In this document: one piece after another, positions 38,042 to 48,060 of the stretch | Position numbering within the stretch: position 1 is the first letter of the stretch | Layout: the number at the start of each line of letters is the position of its first letter | Program-made: the position numbers and the translations under genes | The notes under the pieces: generated by a model | What the model was told of the DNA's origin: nothing | Seen by the model: only the letters and a program-made list of their open reading frames with translations | The model's database searches: none | NCBI RefSeq assembly: GCF_030124325.1 | Contig: NZ_JASKLR010000003.1 | Location: 447,105-511,104, forward strand | Direction: 5' to 3' | Length of the DNA stretch: 64,000 bases | Source: Sinorhizobium sp. 8-89 | GTDB taxonomy: Bacteria > Pseudomonadota > Alphaproteobacteria > Rhizobiales > Rhizobiaceae

Positions 38042-40621
38042 TCACACCCGCTCGACAAACCCATCCAGCACGCGCTTCTGTCCGGCTCGATCGAAGTCGA
38101 TTGTCAGTTTGTTGCCTTCGATCGCGGCGATGTTGCCGTTGCCGAATTTGAGGTGGAAGACGCGGTCGCCGATGTTGAAGCGGGAGGGCTCAGAGGTCGT
38201 CGACTTGGCGACCAATTCGCCTTCGATCATGCGGGTGCGGGGGCCGGACTCGCCGTAGCCGATACGCTCGACGGCGTGGCCGGAGCGGGTGCCCCAATTG
38301 TCGCGGGTGGCCTCCGAGCGGTGCTGCTGGGCCCGCTTCCAGCCGGGGGTCTGATAGGAGTTCTCGAAGGGATCGGCCTTGTCGAAACGCGATTGGCCAT
38401 AGCCGCCGCGTCCGTAGCCGCCGTAGGAGACGTCCTGCTCGGCGACTTCCACATGGTCGATCGGCAGTTCGTCGAGGAAACGCGAAGGCATCGTGGATTG
38501 CCAGAGGCCGTGGATGCGGCGGTTCGAGACGAACCAGATATGACAGCGGCGCTTGGCGCGGGTGATGCCGACATAGGCGAGGCGGCGTTCTTCCTCAAGG
38601 CCGGCGCGGCCGCCCTCGTCGAGCGCGCGCTGGTGGGGGAAGAGGCCTTCCTCCCAGCCCGGCAGGAACACCGTGTCGAACTCCAGGCCCTTGGCCGAAT
38701 GCAGCGTCATGATCGAGACGGCATCCATGTCTTCGTTCTGCTCGGCGTCCATGACGAGCGCGACATGTTCCAGGAAGCCGCGCATCGACTCGAAGGCCTC
38801 CATCGAGCGGATGAGTTCCTTCAGGTTTTCCAACCGCCCCGGGGCTTCCGCCGACTTGTCGGCCTGCCACATGGCGGTGTAGCCGCTCTCGTCGAGGATC
38901 TGCTCGGCGAGTTCGGTGTGCGGCGTCGTTTCGAGCAGCGTCTGCCACCGGCGGAAATCGGTGACGACGTCGAAGAGCGCCTTGCGCGCCTTCGGCTTCA
39001 ACTCGTCGGTCTCGATGATCTCGGTCGCGGCGGCGAGCATCGGGATGTCACGGGCGCGGGCATAGTCGTGCAGCGTGCGCACCGTGGTGTCGCCCAGACC
39101 GCGCTTCGGCGTGTTGACGATGCGCTCGAAGGCGAGGTCATCGGCCGGCTGGCAGACGAGGCGGAAATAGGCCATGGCGTCACGGATTTCGAGCCGCTCG
39201 TAGAAGCGCGGGCCGCCGATGACGCGATAGTTGAGGCCGAGGGTGACGAAGCGGTCTTCGAATTCGCGCATCTGGAACGAGGCGCGCACCAGGATCGCGA
39301 TGTCATTCAGGTTATGCTTCTGTCGCTGGAGCTGTTCTATCTCCTCGCCGACGGCGCGGGCTTCCTCTTCGGAATCCCAGGCGGCATGCACATGCACCTT
39401 CTCGTCGTCCGGATTGGTGCGCTCGGTGAAGAGCGTCTTGCCGAGCCGGCCTTCGTTATGGGCGATCAGATGCGCGGCGGCGCCGAGGATATGTTCGGTC
39501 GAGCGGTAGTTGCGCTCGAGCTTGATGACCCTGGCGCCGGGGAAGTCTTTCTCGAAGCGGAGGATGTTGTCCACCTCCGCCCCGCGCCAGCCATAGATCG
39601 ACTGATCGTCGTCGCCGACGCAGCAGATGTTTATCTGCTGCTGTTTGTTTGCGCTCGCGCTGTCGCCGCTAGCACGGCTGCGCTCCGCGGGGGCGGACGA
39701 AACGTCGTCCGGCCAGCCCTGGCTGGCTCGGGCTTCGCCAGCGGGCGCGGCCCTCGCGACGGCAGCCTTGCCCTGCGGACGCTGCGCCAAGAGCCGCAGC
39801 CACATATACTGCGCAGTGTTGGTGTCCTGGTATTCGTCGACGAGGATGTAGCGGAATTTGCCGTGATATTCCCGGAGCACGTCCGGATTGGCGCGGAACA
39901 TCCGGATCGGGTGCAGCAGCAGGTCGCCGAAATCGCAGGCGTTGAGCGTCAGGAGCCGGTTCTGGTAGGCGGCGTAGAGTTCGCGGCCCTTGCCGTTGGC
40001 GAAGGCGCGGGCGTCGCCTTCCGGAATCTGCGAGGGGTCGAGGCCCTTGTTCTTCCAGGTGTCGATCATGCCGGCGAATTGTTTTGCCGGCCACCGCTTG
40101 TCGTCGAGCCCTTCAGCCTGGATGAGCTGCTTGATCAGCCGCACGACATCGTCTGTGTCGAGGATGGTGAAATCCGACCTTAAGCCGACCAACTCCGCAT
40201 GGCGGCGCAGGAGCTTGACGCCGATCGAGTGGAAGGTGCCGAGCCAGGGCATGCCTTCGACCGCATGGCCGACGAGCACGCCGATACGCTCCTTCATCTC
40301 GCGCGCGGCCTTGTTGGTGAAGGTGACTGCGAGGATCTGCGAGGGGAAGGCGCGGCCGGTCGAAAGGATATGGGCGATGCGGGTCGTCAGAACGCGGGTC
40401 TTGCCGGTACCGGCACCAGCGAGCACGAGCACAGGGCCTTCGAGCGTCTCGACAGCCTCGGTCTGCTCGGGATTGAGGCCGGAGAGGTAGTCCGGACGCT
40501 TGGCCTTGTCGCGGGCGGCCATGGCGCGCGCGGCGATACCGCCGGCGGCGGCGGGTTTGCGCGGCGCCGGCTCCTCGTCGAAGAAGGGAATGTCGTCAAA
40601 ACCTTTGGTCATGCGGCCCAA
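38042..40621 (-). CDS. uvrD: UvrD/PcrA-type DNA helicase with in-frame insert
   Basis: An 859-residue SF1A 3'-5' helicase for excision repair and recombination control. Walker A is GAGTGKT at residues 69-75, motif II VDEYQDTN at 261-268, motif III GDDDQSIYGWRG, and motif VI VGITRAKRRC. Between motifs II and III, residues about 284-327 form an extra Ala/Ser/Arg-rich stretch that normal UvrD lacks. The C-terminal part ends with a Tudor-like segment (GDRVFHLKFGNGNI). An alternative start is the ATG at 40612. Confidence 0.94.
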   Translation of the reverse strand: MGRMTKGFDDIPFFDEEPAPRKPAAAGGIAARAMAARDKAKRPDYLSGLNPEQTEAVETLEGPVLVLAGAGTGKTRVLTTRIAHILSTGRAFPSQILAVTFTNKAAREMKERIGVLVGHAVEGMPWLGTFHSIGVKLLRRHAELVGLRSDFTILDTDDVVRLIKQLIQAEGLDDKRWPAKQFAGMIDTWKNKGLDPSQIPEGDARAFANGKGRELYAAYQNRLLTLNACDFGDLLLHPIRMFRANPDVLREYHGKFRYILVDEYQDTNTAQYMWLRLLAQRPQGKAAVARAAPAGEARASQGWPDDVSSAPAERSRASGDSASANKQQQINICCVGDDDQSIYGWRGAEVDNILRFEKDFPGARVIKLERNYRSTEHILGAAAHLIAHNEGRLGKTLFTERTNPDDEKVHVHAAWDSEEEARAVGEEIEQLQRQKHNLNDIAILVRASFQMREFEDRFVTLGLNYRVIGGPRFYERLEIRDAMAYFRLVCQPADDLAFERIVNTPKRGLGDTTVRTLHDYARARDIPMLAAATEIIETDELKPKARKALFDVVTDFRRWQTLLETTPHTELAEQILDESGYTAMWQADKSAEAPGRLENLKELIRSMEAFESMRGFLEHVALVMDAEQNEDMDAVSIMTLHSAKGLEFDTVFLPGWEEGLFPHQRALDEGGRAGLEEERRLAYVGITRAKRRCHIWFVSNRRIHGLWQSTMPSRFLDELPIDHVEVAEQDVSYGGYGRGGYGQSRFDKADPFENSYQTPGWKRAQQHRSEATRDNWGTRSGHAVERIGYGESGPRTRMIEGELVAKSTTSEPSRFNIGDRVFHLKFGNGNIAAIEGNKLTIDFDRAGQKRVLDGFVERV
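39641..39772. repeat. In-frame GC-rich palindromic insert within uvrD
   Basis: About 132 bp (44 codons) containing GGACGA-AACG-TCGTCC (39695-39710) and CCAGCC-CT-GGCTGG (39713-39726). It adds 44 residues between helicase motifs II and III, where related UvrD proteins have a short loop. Length divisible by three keeps the frame. Confidence 0.6.
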
Positions 40622-40706
40622 TGTAGTGATTCGGGACCGAAAGGCCAGAAAGGATGTTCCTCTTTTATTCCGGATTCTTCAAGCGCGAGAGCAAGCCTGT
40701 GGAAAG

Positions 40707-40813
40707 ACTACAGCGCCGTGCTTCTTTTCAGAAGCACAAAAGATCGCTGTAGCTCTTTGAATTGCAGCATGTTTCTGTCCCTAATCGATTCCGATTGGGG
40801 ACACATGTAGTGG
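40707..40813 (+). repeat. RIME1-like element, copy E (complete)
   Basis: Orientation as copy B: GC-rich palindrome GTGCTTC-TTTTCA-GAAGCAC (40718-40737), CTGTAGCTCTTTGAATTGCA, AT-rich palindrome GTCCCTAATCG-ATTC-CGATTGGGGAC (40777-40802) and ACATGTAGTGG. The stems have changed on both sides together, which keeps pairing. It lies between the starts/ends of uvrD and the CMD gene. Confidence 0.75.
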
Positions 40814-40835
40814 CGTTTTGCTGCATCCGCAGTCA

Positions 40836-41246
40836 TCAATTTTCGCCTGCCGCATCGAACGCTGGATCGACCGGGACCTGCAGCGCTGTTGCCAACTGAT
40901 TGGTCTTGGCGGCAAGCGAGATGACGCGCAGGAGATCGGTGTGCTGCGCCTCTGTCATGCCCTTGGCCTTGGCCGCTGCCGTGTGGGAGTGGATGCAGTA
41001 GCCGCAGCCGTTGGTTACGGAAACGGCGATATAGAGCATTTCCTTCACCAGCGGATCGAGGGCGGAGGGTGTCGCCATCACCGCCTTCACTTCCGCCCAG
41101 GTTCGTTCCAGGAGCTCCATGTCGAAGGCGAGCCAGAGCCACATATTGTTGATGAAATCCGATTTCCGCGTGACGCGGATGTCGTCGAAGACCGCCTTTA
41201 TGCGCGGGTCGGCTTCTGGATCGGGCGGCGGGACGACAGTGCTCAT
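40836..41246 (-). CDS. Carboxymuconolactone decarboxylase (AhpD-like) family protein
   Basis: A 136-residue all-helical protein with the CxxCxxxH motif CGYCIHSH (C81, C84, H88), the redox/acid-base centre of AhpD-type alkylhydroperoxidases. The true reaction is unknown. It is encoded just downstream of the Tat-exported cyclase on the same strand (41-nt gap), so the two may be co-transcribed. Confidence 0.9.
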   Translation of the reverse strand: MSTVVPPPDPEADPRIKAVFDDIRVTRKSDFINNMWLWLAFDMELLERTWAEVKAVMATPSALDPLVKEMLYIAVSVTNGCGYCIHSHTAAAKAKGMTEAQHTDLLRVISLAAKTNQLATALQVPVDPAFDAAGEN

Positions 41247-41287
41247 GCTTTCTCTCCGAGCTTACATTGCGTTTGCGCGACCGGTTG

Positions 41288-42109
41288 TCAGACGAGGGCG
41301 AAGACCCGGGCCGGGCCGCCGGTGCCGCCGCGGTGCTTCGGTGCACCGAGCACCAGGGTCGCGCCCTTGACCGGCAACTTGTCGAGATTGGCCGCGGCCT
41401 CGAGCCCCCAGCGGCCTTGCGGCAGCCAGGCATAATGGGTGGCGAAATCCGGCGAGGCGCCGAAATCGAGCGAAAGCGTATCGACGGCGATGCCGGCGGC
41501 CTGCGTTTCTTCGAGCAGGAACTTGGCAGCCTCTACGTGGAAGCCCGGGAAATGGAGCTTGCCTTCGGCGTCGGCATTGCGGAACTTATCGGTTCCGAGA
41601 TGGCCGGCCCAGCCGGAAAGCATGGCGACGCAGGCGTTTTCCGGGATGTCGCCATTGACGCCGATCCATGCCTTGATGTCGTCGGGCGTTATCTGCGCAT
41701 CGGCATTGCCTGCCGCTTTCTCTCGGATATCGACGACGCAGAGCGGCACCACGAGTTTCTCGACCGGCAGTTCTGCGACCGACATGCCGTCGGCGGAGAA
41801 ATGCAGCGGCGCATCGACATGGGTCCCAGTATGTTCGTTCACCCGGAGTTCGAAGAGGTTGAACTTTTCCTTGGCGTAGCTGAACTTCTGCTCGCGGAAG
41901 AACTGCTGCTGACCGAAGTAGGTCGGGAACTCCTCGTAGAGTTCATGGGTGAGATCGGTCACGCTTGTGTGGCCGGCCGCAAGCGCCGGCGGTGCTATTC
42001 CCATGCCGGCGGCGGCGATACCCGCCGTGCCGGCCGCGGCGGCGCGGAAAAAGCCGCGCCGCGACAGCATTCGCTGTTTTACCGATTCCATGACGCATGC
42101 ATCGCACAT
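41288..42109 (-). CDS. Tat-exported cyclase family protein (kynurenine formamidase-like)
   Basis: A 273-residue protein with a twin-arginine signal (SRRGFF at 16-21, cleavage likely near LAAG) and the cyclase/formamidase metal motif HTGTHVDAPLHF (H93, H97, D99, H103). The superfamily includes KynB and other amide or ester hydrolases. Periplasmic location is predicted. The start at 42109 has GGGAGAAG 4 nt upstream. There are no kyn genes nearby, so the substrate is open. Confidence 0.88.
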   Translation of the reverse strand: MCDACVMESVKQRMLSRRGFFRAAAAGTAGIAAAGMGIAPPALAAGHTSVTDLTHELYEEFPTYFGQQQFFREQKFSYAKEKFNLFELRVNEHTGTHVDAPLHFSADGMSVAELPVEKLVVPLCVVDIREKAAGNADAQITPDDIKAWIGVNGDIPENACVAMLSGWAGHLGTDKFRNADAEGKLHFPGFHVEAAKFLLEETQAAGIAVDTLSLDFGASPDFATHYAWLPQGRWGLEAAANLDKLPVKGATLVLGAPKHRGGTGGPARVFALV

Positions 42110-42401
42110 TGTTCTTCTCCCAGAATGAGCTGAACGAGGAAGCCGATCGGAAATGGTGAGGCCGAACACAGCATAGCCCAGCCGCGAAGCCTGTAAATAT
42201 CGGTTGTCCAGTAAAACTCCTGCAATCGCTGCTTGATGGCGCGCGCCATCATGCCGCCAACAAATTCGCTTTTATTACAATTGCGTAATGATGGCATTCC
42301 GAGATTGCCCGAAGGCACGCAAATAACGATACTCGGGCGCATATCGGAACGCTCCGCCGGCACGGGCCGCGCTGGAGCGTGCTTTTCATTTGGAGATGTG
42401 A

Positions 42402-43598
42402 ATGCGGCTTTGGAAGCAGCTGGCTGTCAGCTTCGTTGTGCTCACCGTGGGCGCGGTTGCCTGGGTGCGTTTCGCGCCCGGCGCGGGCGAAACGCTGGCG
42501 GCCATCGGCGTTTCGCACCCGCTGATCGATGCACTGTCGAAGCCGCAGGATGGCGAAGGCGGAAGCGGTGGACGGCGCAACGGCGGGCGCGGGCAGGGTG
42601 GCCAGGGCGGCTTCGGGGATGCGGCGCTGGTCGTCGTCAGGCCGTCGGCAAGCGCGATCGTCAACGACAGGCTCAACGCCATCGGCAATGGTGAAGCGAT
42701 CCACTCCGTCACCGTGACGCCGACAGCGACCGGCAATCTCACCGAAATCCTGGTAAGGTCCGGCGACAGGATCGCAGAGGGCCAGGTGATCGCCAGGCTC
42801 GATAGCGATGACCAGCGGATTGCCGCCGAGCAGGCGAGGCTCACGCGCGACAGCGCGCAGGAAAAGGTGCAGCGCTATCGCAATCTCAGCACGGCACGGG
42901 CGGTGACGGCAGTCGAGGTCCGCGACGCGGAAATCGCGCTTCAGGCGGCAGAACTGGCGCTGAAAACGGCAGAGCTCGATCTCAGACGCCGCGATATCGT
43001 CGCGCCCTCGAAGGGCGTCGTCGGCATCATCACCGTCAATGTCGGTGACTACGTCACGACGTCGACGCCGATCGCGGTGGTGGACGACCGCTCGCAGATC
43101 CTTGTCGATTTCTGGGTGCCGGAACGCTTCGCCAGCAAGATTTTCGTCGGCCAGCCGGTGATGGCGAACGCGATCGCTCAAGCCGGGCGGCAGCTCGAAG
43201 GCGTGATCCACGCGATCGACAACCGTCTCGACCAGGCGAGCCGGACGCTTAGAGTCCGCGCGCGGCTCGAAAATCCCGATGACATGCTGCGGGCAGGCAT
43301 GTCCTTCTCGGTCACCATGGCTTTCGACGGGGACCGTTATCCGACGGTCGATCCGCTCGCGATCCAGTGGAGCTCGGAAGGATCCTATATCTGGCGGGTC
43401 AACGGTGACCGCAGCGAGCGGGTGCCGGTCAAGATCATCCAGCGCAATCCGGACAAGGTGCTTGTCGACGCGTCTCTTGCCGAGGGCGACCGCATCGTGA
43501 CCGAGGGCGTGCAGCGCCTGCGCGACGGCGGCGCGGTGCGCATTGCCGGTGAAAACCGGCCCGATCCTCAGCAGAAGGTCGCGGGAGAGGCGCAATGA
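42402..43598 (+). CDS. RND efflux periplasmic adaptor (HlyD/MFP family)
   Basis: A 398-residue membrane fusion protein linking an RND pump to an outer-membrane channel. It has an N-terminal signal/anchor helix, an unusual Gly/Arg/Gln-rich stretch (about residues 50-70), then barrel-sandwich/lipoyl (ILVRSGDRIAEGQVIARLDS), alpha-hairpin and beta-barrel domains. It overlaps the pump gene by 4 nt. GGAG lies upstream of the ATG. No TolC-type gene or regulator is adjacent. Confidence 0.93.
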   Translation: MRLWKQLAVSFVVLTVGAVAWVRFAPGAGETLAAIGVSHPLIDALSKPQDGEGGSGGRRNGGRGQGGQGGFGDAALVVVRPSASAIVNDRLNAIGNGEAIHSVTVTPTATGNLTEILVRSGDRIAEGQVIARLDSDDQRIAAEQARLTRDSAQEKVQRYRNLSTARAVTAVEVRDAEIALQAAELALKTAELDLRRRDIVAPSKGVVGIITVNVGDYVTTSTPIAVVDDRSQILVDFWVPERFASKIFVGQPVMANAIAQAGRQLEGVIHAIDNRLDQASRTLRVRARLENPDDMLRAGMSFSVTMAFDGDRYPTVDPLAIQWSSEGSYIWRVNGDRSERVPVKIIQRNPDKVLVDASLAEGDRIVTEGVQRLRDGGAVRIAGENRPDPQQKVAGEAQ

Positions 43599-46500
43599 AC
43601 CTCGGAATCGGCGGCCATCACGGCAAGGGCGGAGGCCAGGGGGGAAAGACCGGCTTTACCGCGCTTTTCATCCGCCGGCCGATCTTCGCGCTGGTGGTCA
43701 ACACGCTGATCGTCGTTGCAGGCCTTGCCGCCTGGAACGGCATCGAAATTCGCGAACTGCCGCAGGTCGACCAGCCTGTCGTGTCGGTGACGACCGAGTT
43801 CGAAGGCGCATCGCCTGAGACCATCGACCGGGAGGTGACCTCGGTGATCGAGGGGGCCGTCTCGCGCGTCCAGGGCATCAAGGGCATTTCCTCCAGCTCC
43901 TCCTTCGGGCGCAGTCGCGTGACGCTCGAATTCTCCGACACCACTGATATCGGCCAGGCGGCGAACGATATCCGCGATGCACTCGGCCGGATCGCGGGCC
44001 AGTTGCCGGATGACGCGGAGGAGCCGCGGATCGTGAAGGCGGACTCCGACAGCCAGCCCATCATACGCCTGGCGCTGACCTCCGATACCATGACGATGGA
44101 GGACATGACGCTGCTCGTCGAGAACGAGATCAGCGATCGGCTGGCGGCTGTCGAGGGCGTCGCCGACGTCACCGCATACGGCGAGCAGGAAAAGATCTTC
44201 CGCATCGACGTCAATCAGGCGAAGCTCGCCGGACGCGGCGTCACGGTCGCCAATCTTCGCGAGGCGCTCGCCGACGCCTCCTATGACGTGCCGGCCGGTT
44301 CGCTGACGAGCGCCAGCCAGGACATCTCGGTCCGCGCGACGGCGGACCTGCAGACACCCGAGCAGTTCGAAAATCTCATTCTCGGCGACAATGTCCGGCT
44401 GCGCGACGTCGCGACCGTGACGCTCGGCCCGGACACCGGCACGACCGCGCTGCGCTCCAATGGACGGCAGGGCATCGGCCTCGGCATCATCCGCCAGGCC
44501 CAGTCGAACACGGTCGATATCTCCGAAGGCGTGCGCAACGTGGTCGCCACGATCTCATCGGACATCCTTCCCGAGGGGACGGAACTAAAGATCACCAGCG
44601 ATGATGCGGTGTTCATCAACGGCGCAATCCACGAGGTCGAGATCGCGCTTGCCGTCGCCGTCTTCATCGTCACCTTCGTCATCTATCTCTTCCTGCTCGA
44701 CTGGCGGGCGACGCTGATACCGGCGATTTCGATGCCGATCGCGTTGATAGGCACGCTCGCGGCGATCTATCTCGCCGGTTTCTCGATCAATATCCTGACG
44801 CTGCTGGCGATCGTGCTGGCGACCGGCCTCGTCGTGGACGATGCCATCGTGGTCCTGGAAAACATCGTCCGGCGCCGGGCGGAAGGGCTTGGCCCCCGCG
44901 CTGCCGCCGTGCACGGCACACTCGAGGTGTTCTTCGCGGTGCTGGCGACGACGGCGACGCTTGCCGCCGTTTTCGTCCCTCTCTCGTTCCTGCCGGGACA
45001 GACGGGCGGGCTTTTCCGTGAATTCGGCTTCGTGCTCGCCTTCTCAATCCTGCTTTCATCCTTCGTGTCGCTGACGCTGTGCCCCATGCTCGCCTCGCGC
45101 ATGCTGACGAAGGAGGCCCACGCACATGAGGGTGTGATGCAGCGTTTCGGCGCGCGGGCTGCCGCCTTTTATCGCACGACGCTTCGCGCGTGCCTCAACG
45201 CCCCGCTCATTGTTTTCGTGGTCGCTGCCTTCTTTACCATGGCGGGCGCGGCAGGGTTCCTGACGCTCAAATCAGAGCTGACGCCGAACGAAGACCGTTC
45301 GCAGGTCATGCTCAGGATCAACGCGCCGCAGGGCGTCTCGCTCGAATATGCGCAGGCCCAGATGCGTCGCATCGAGGAGGGGCTTCAGCCGCTCGTCCGG
45401 TCCGGCGAGATCAGCAACGTCTTTTCGATCTCCGGGCAAGGCGGCTCGGCCAATAGCGGGTTCATGGTGTTGACGCTCGCCCCGTGGGAGGAGCGGGAGC
45501 GCACGCAGCAGCAGATCGTCGCCGACATAAACAAGGTGACCGCGGCCATTCCTTCCGTCCGCGCCTTCACCATCCAGGCGAACAGCCTCGGTATTCGCGG
45601 TGCCGGCAGCGGCCTCCAGGTGGCGCTGGTCGGCAACGATTATACGAAGCTCGGCGACGCGGCGGCAAAGCTCCTTCGCGCGATCGAGGACACCGGCCGC
45701 TTCGAGAACGTGCGGCTCAACTACGAGGCCAACCAGGCGCAACTGTCGGTGACGATCGACCGCGAGCGCGCGTCTGATCTCGGCGTCGACATCAGCGGCC
45801 TGTCCTGGGCGCTTCAAGCGATGCTCGACGGCAGCAGCGTTGTCGATATCTTCGTCGAGGGCGATGCCTATCCGGTCAAGCTGCTTTCGTCGACCACGCC
45901 GCTCAACGACCCGACGGACCTGCAGAACATCTTCGTCAAGGCCCGCGACGGCCGCATCGTGCCTATGTCGACCATCGCGACGATCGAGGAAAAGGCCGTG
46001 GCGCCCCAGCTCTCGCGCGAGTCACAGCTTCGCGCCGTGTCGCTTTCGGCCGGCCTGAAATCGGACCTGGCGCTCGGCGAGGCGCTGTCGATGGTGGAGG
46101 AGATGGCGGAACCGCTGCTGCCACCGGGATCGCGCGTGATGCCGCTGGCCGAAGCCGCGACGCTCGACGAGAATGCCAATGGCCTGTTCATCACCTTCGG
46201 CTTTGCGATCGTCATCATCTTCCTGGTGCTCGCAGCACAGTTCGAAAGCTTCATCAGCGGTGTCATCATCATGTCGACGGTGCCGCTCGGGCTCGCTTGC
46301 GCCGTCTTCGCGATGATTGTGACCGGCAACACGCTGAACATCTACAGCCAGATCGGGCTCGTCATGCTGGTCGGCATCATGGCGAAGAACGGCATCCTGA
46401 TCGTAGAGTTTGCCAATCAGCTGCGCGACCGCGGCCAGGATGTGCGCAGCGCCATCGAGAACGCCGCCAATATCCGCCTGAGACCCGTGATGATGACGAT

Positions 46501-46738
46501 GATCGCGACCGTCGTCGGCGCTGTACCGCTGGTTCTGGCGAGCGGGGCAGGGGCCGAGGCGCGCATCGCACTCGGTTGGGTGCTCGTCGGCGGGCTGGGC
46601 CTTGCGGTGATCGTGACCCTCTACCTCACGCCGGTCGCCTATCTCGTCATCGCACGCTTCACCAAGCCGCACGCGGACGAGGAGCGCAAGCTGCACGAGG
46701 AAATGGACGCTGCCGCAGCAGCGGTTGAAGCGCTGTAA
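43595..46738 (+). CDS. RND efflux pump, AcrB/MdtB-like inner-membrane transporter
   Basis: A 1047-residue, 12-helix resistance-nodulation-division transporter of the hydrophobe/amphiphile exporter type. The helix 4 proton-relay Asp pair appears in GLVVDDAIVVLENI near residue 410. The two large periplasmic loops and the internal duplication are intact. With its adaptor it should export drugs, dyes or plant-derived compounds; the substrate is unknown. Confidence 0.95.
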   Translation: MNLGIGGHHGKGGGQGGKTGFTALFIRRPIFALVVNTLIVVAGLAAWNGIEIRELPQVDQPVVSVTTEFEGASPETIDREVTSVIEGAVSRVQGIKGISSSSSFGRSRVTLEFSDTTDIGQAANDIRDALGRIAGQLPDDAEEPRIVKADSDSQPIIRLALTSDTMTMEDMTLLVENEISDRLAAVEGVADVTAYGEQEKIFRIDVNQAKLAGRGVTVANLREALADASYDVPAGSLTSASQDISVRATADLQTPEQFENLILGDNVRLRDVATVTLGPDTGTTALRSNGRQGIGLGIIRQAQSNTVDISEGVRNVVATISSDILPEGTELKITSDDAVFINGAIHEVEIALAVAVFIVTFVIYLFLLDWRATLIPAISMPIALIGTLAAIYLAGFSINILTLLAIVLATGLVVDDAIVVLENIVRRRAEGLGPRAAAVHGTLEVFFAVLATTATLAAVFVPLSFLPGQTGGLFREFGFVLAFSILLSSFVSLTLCPMLASRMLTKEAHAHEGVMQRFGARAAAFYRTTLRACLNAPLIVFVVAAFFTMAGAAGFLTLKSELTPNEDRSQVMLRINAPQGVSLEYAQAQMRRIEEGLQPLVRSGEISNVFSISGQGGSANSGFMVLTLAPWEERERTQQQIVADINKVTAAIPSVRAFTIQANSLGIRGAGSGLQVALVGNDYTKLGDAAAKLLRAIEDTGRFENVRLNYEANQAQLSVTIDRERASDLGVDISGLSWALQAMLDGSSVVDIFVEGDAYPVKLLSSTTPLNDPTDLQNIFVKARDGRIVPMSTIATIEEKAVAPQLSRESQLRAVSLSAGLKSDLALGEALSMVEEMAEPLLPPGSRVMPLAEAATLDENANGLFITFGFAIVIIFLVLAAQFESFISGVIIMSTVPLGLACAVFAMIVTGNTLNIYSQIGLVMLVGIMAKNGILIVEFANQLRDRGQDVRSAIENAANIRLRPVMMTMIATVVGAVPLVLASGAGAEARIALGWVLVGGLGLAVIVTLYLTPVAYLVIARFTKPHADEERKLHEEMDAAAAAVEAL

Positions 46739-46754
46739 TCCCGCGTCTAACTCT

Positions 46755-46795
46755 GAAACGAGCGGACGGAAAACCGTTACGCACCTGGAATTGCT
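46755..46795 (-). repeat. Stop-proximal repeat, copy 3
   Basis: On the - strand it reads CCAGGTGCGTAACGGTTTTC then CGTCCG. It lies between two convergent genes, next to the stop of the MFS gene and 17 nt after the RND pump stop. Confidence 0.65.
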
Positions 46796-48060
46796 TAAAG
46801 CTGCAAGTGGATGCGGGCGTCGCTGCCGATGGGCGCCCGGTCTCCAGCCGCGCTTTCGTGCCTCCGCCTGATCAAGGCGATCCCTGAAAAGGTCGCCACG
46901 CCGATCGCGCCGAGCGCAACCATTGCCCAGAGCGACGGGGTAACGCCCGTCCCAGCCATCGCCAGCGCCAGCGCGAAGGGAGCGAGGGCCGACGAAACCT
47001 GCCGGGCAGCGGTAACCCAGCCGAGCCGGGCACCGTATCCTTCGCGGCCGAACAGCTCGAGCGGCAGCGTGCCGCCGACGATGCTGGTGAGGCCGGAGCC
47101 AAGTCCGAACAGGATTGCGAAGACGATTGCCCCGGGCATCGACGGGTTCGTCGTCAAGAGAACGATGAGCGCGAGCGGCAGCAAGGTTGCGGCGATGAGC
47201 GCCAGCCAGACCTGCCGCAGCCCGCGGCCGAACAGCATGTTGACCAGCCGGCTTGCCACCTGCGCCGGCCCGAAGAGGCTGGCGACGAGAAGACCGGCCG
47301 TTCCCATGCCGAGCGCCGACGTCAAAGGCACCATGTGGATGAGGATCGACGACAGGACGAAGCCTTCGACCGCAAAACCGGTGAGCATCAGTAGGAAAAC
47401 GATGGAGCGGTCTTGTGATGCGACGGCGATCGGTCGTTCGTGCGTTGCCGTCGCAATTGCCGCCAAGAATGGAGCGGCGACTGCCGCGCGGCGCGTCAAC
47501 CGCGCGATCCAGGCATGGATCGGCAGGCAGAGGACAAGGTGCATCGCGGCAAAAGCGACGTAAACCTCTCGCCAGGAGAAGCTTTGATGCATCGCGCTCG
47601 TCAGCGGCCAGAAGAGCGTTGAGGCGAAGCCGGCGATCAAGGTCAGGTGGGTGATGCTTCGCTGCGCATTGCTGCCGCCGAACTGCACGACTGCGACGAA
47701 GGCGGCGCTATAGAGCACGAAGGAAGACGCGAGTTCCATCGCCACGAGCGCGAGCACGAAGGCCGAGCGGCCGGGCGCGGCCGCGCAGGCAAGAAGCGCC
47801 ACGGCCGCGCCGGCCGATCCAAGTGTCATGATGCGGCCGGCGCCGAGGCTGTCCGCCCATTTTCCCGCGATCGGCGCAAAGAGACCGCCGATGAGCAGCG
47901 CGACGGAGAGCGCGCCGAAGACCCATTGCTCCGGCCATTCGAGCTCGCGCGCCATGTCGGGCGCGAGAATGCTGAAGCTGTAATACAGCGTGCCGTAGCC
48001 GACGATCTGCGTCAGGCCCAAGGCCCAAAGCGCCGCGGCGGGTATCCTGCGTTCGCTCAT
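46795..48060 (-). CDS. MFS transporter of the arsenic region
   Basis: A 421-residue, 12-helix MFS protein starting MSERRIPAAALWALGLTQIV. Its start overlaps the flavoprotein stop by 4 nt (ATGA), so it is translationally coupled to it and lies in an arsR-controlled unit. It may export an arsenical or the product of the flavoprotein; MFS-type arsenite or organoarsenical exporters are known (ArsJ, ArsK, ArsP are separate families). I cannot assign it to one of these from sequence alone. Confidence 0.88.
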   Translation of the reverse strand: MSERRIPAAALWALGLTQIVGYGTLYYSFSILAPDMARELEWPEQWVFGALSVALLIGGLFAPIAGKWADSLGAGRIMTLGSAGAAVALLACAAAPGRSAFVLALVAMELASSFVLYSAAFVAVVQFGGSNAQRSITHLTLIAGFASTLFWPLTSAMHQSFSWREVYVAFAAMHLVLCLPIHAWIARLTRRAAVAAPFLAAIATATHERPIAVASQDRSIVFLLMLTGFAVEGFVLSSILIHMVPLTSALGMGTAGLLVASLFGPAQVASRLVNMLFGRGLRQVWLALIAATLLPLALIVLLTTNPSMPGAIVFAILFGLGSGLTSIVGGTLPLELFGREGYGARLGWVTAARQVSSALAPFALALAMAGTGVTPSLWAMVALGAIGVATFSGIALIRRRHESAAGDRAPIGSDARIHLQL

